From the NCBI GenBank assembly GCA_035650655.1, contig DASRHG010000097.1:1-64000 (forward strand): 64,000 nt of DNA, written 5' to 3'. The first letter of the stretch is position 1; each line of letters opens with the position of its first letter. The stretch is from DASRHG01 sp035650655 (GTDB lineage Bacteria; Desulfobacterota; Binatia; DP-6). Shown here piece after piece: positions 63,222 through 64,000 of the stretch. Both the position numbers and the translations under genes were made by a program. Under the pieces are notes generated by a model. It was not told where the DNA came from and did not search any database. It worked only from the letters and a program-made list of their open reading frames with translations.

Positions 63222-64000
63222 ATGCCCATCGAACCGCACAACCAGCGGGCCGCCGCGACCTGGGGCGCGGGCGGCGCCGCGTACGACAAGGTGAGCGAGA
63301 CGATCGCCGACGCGATCGAGCACCTCCTCGCGCGGCTCGACGTCCGGCCCGGCGAGCGCGCGCTCGACCTCGCGACGGGGACCGGGTGGACGGCACGCCG
63401 CCTCGCGCAGAAAGGGGCGCGCGTGACGGGCGCCGACATGGCGGCGGGCCTCGTCGAGGCGGCGCGCCGGCTCGCGGCGGAGGCACGTCTCGAGATCGAG
63501 CTCCTGGTGGCCGACGCCGAGCACACGGAGCTGCCCTCGGGGGCCTTCGACGTCGTCACCTCGACCTTCGGGATCATGTTCGCGAGCCGTCCCGAGGCCG
63601 CGGCGGCCGAGCTCGCGCGGCTCTGCCGCCCGGGCGGGCGGCTCGGGCTCCTCACGTGGCCGCCGACGAGCCTCGCGTGCGCGCTCTTCGAGACGTTCCG
63701 GCCGTACATGCCGCCGCCGCCGGATCCGGCGCCGCCCTCGCCGTTCGAGTGGGGCCGCGAGGCGCGCGTCCGCGCGCTCCTGGGCGACGCCTTCGAGCTG
63801 GGGTTCGAGACCGGCACGACCATGCTCCGCGTCCCGTCGGGCGACGCCGCGTGGACGCTCTTCAGCGAGGGCTTCGGACCGACCCGCGCGCTCCTCGAGA
63901 CGACCGACCGCAAGGACGCGCTTCGCCGCGACTTCATCGCCTTCCACGAGGCGCATCGGACCGCGCTCGGCGTCTCCCTGCCGCGCGACTATCTGGTCGT
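63222..64000 (+). CDS. Class I SAM-dependent methyltransferase (3' end beyond the window)
   Basis: The open frame from ATG 63222 to the window edge encodes at least 259 residues. The first is MPIEPHNQRAAATWGAGGAAYDKVSETIADAIEHLLARL. Motif I of Rossmann methyltransferases is ALDLATGTGWTARRLAQKGARVTGADMAAGLVEAARR, post-motif is ELLVADAEHTELPSGAFDVVTSTFGIMFASRPEAAAAELARLCRPGGRLGLLTW. These are typical of UbiE/COQ5-like small-molecule methyltransferases. The C-terminal region beyond residue 160 is a family-variable substrate lid. The substrate is unknown. The end is cut by the edge of the window, not by a mutation. Confidence 0.85.
   Translation, partial: MPIEPHNQRAAATWGAGGAAYDKVSETIADAIEHLLARLDVRPGERALDLATGTGWTARRLAQKGARVTGADMAAGLVEAARRLAAEARLEIELLVADAEHTELPSGAFDVVTSTFGIMFASRPEAAAAELARLCRPGGRLGLLTWPPTSLACALFETFRPYMPPPPDPAPPSPFEWGREARVRALLGDAFELGFETGTTMLRVPSGDAAWTLFSEGFGPTRALLETTDRKDALRRDFIAFHEAHRTALGVSLPRDYLV

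Noticed and set aside
1..64000. CRISPR arrays, tRNA or rRNA genes
   Set aside because: No regularly spaced direct repeats, cloverleaf-like segments or conserved rRNA words were noticed when reading through; a dedicated search could still find a tRNA that I missed.

Overview
The window is 64 kb of very GC-rich bacterial chromosome, probably from a metagenome-assembled, uncultivated lineage. Secreted proteins combine a C-x3-CG-x2-I-x2-C cysteine module with Thr/Pro linkers, there are long secreted repeat proteins, and a large non-motility chemosensory system is present. This mix suggests a deltaproteobacterial-type soil organism (Binatota, Desulfobacterota or Myxococcota-like). That placement is an inference; no rRNA or tRNA gene was seen to settle it.

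Region 1 (1 to about 12 kb) is a visibly less GC-rich accessory stretch full of debris. It holds fragments of a KAP-like ATPase and a NYN nuclease, a membrane protein, a complete 1331-bp ISL3 element with a frameshifted transposase, and an eroded IS21 element. It also holds an intact MazEF-type toxin-antitoxin pair with a palindromic operator candidate, a decayed DUF1778/GNAT pair, pieces of a sigma-54 activator, a DUF2075 helicase and a zinc-ribbon cyclase, and a PLD/DEAD/DUF3427 helicase that has lost its middle. Among these sit a few intact metabolic genes: an antibiotic-biosynthesis-type monooxygenase, a chloroperoxidase/NAD(P)-binding pair with a truncated cupin, and a Rieske ferredoxin.

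Region 2 (12 to 30 kb) has a nucleotidyltransferase with a small partner, then an overlapping addB-addA pair for recombinational repair. Next come a permease fragment, a repeat protein, a flavin split-barrel protein, a secreted cysteine-module/PQQ-propeller protein, a cyclic-nucleotide-domain/thioredoxin-reductase fusion followed by a UBP zinc finger, a SIMPL protein, an Xre/MbcA-type antitoxin whose RES toxin has been gutted, and a DUF429 protein.

Region 3 (30 to 38 kb) has a PKD-domain secreted protein, a small operon built around a GAF-GAF histidine kinase, a PPK2 polyphosphate kinase and a WYL regulator. Just downstream of the WYL gene is a 76-bp non-autonomous element with perfect 12-bp inverted ends and an 8-bp target duplication.

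Region 4 (38 to 58 kb) is the functional core. A tightly overlapping operon encodes CheW, CheR-TPR, CheW, MCP, CheA-REC, CheB and a triple-receiver histidine kinase. This is the gene content of the Wsp system, but the diguanylate cyclase is replaced by a kinase. After a secreted protein and an orphan molybdenum hydroxylase subunit come five more two-component proteins (REC-GAF-HDOD, REC-kinase, REC, membrane kinase, PAS-kinase-REC).

Region 5 (58 to 64 kb) holds a mercaptopyruvate-type sulfurtransferase, two small or broken genes, and a type III polyketide synthase / ICMT methyltransferase / FAD oxidoreductase operon of the alkylresorcinol kind. The synthase is frameshifted and fused to half a methyltransferase. 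A secreted EEP-family hydrolase and a methyltransferase cut by the window edge finish the sequence.

A theme across the window is genes that keep both ends but lack their middle, or that stop abruptly at a junction. Either this locus has undergone repeated deletion or the assembly has collapsed segments; raw reads would decide.
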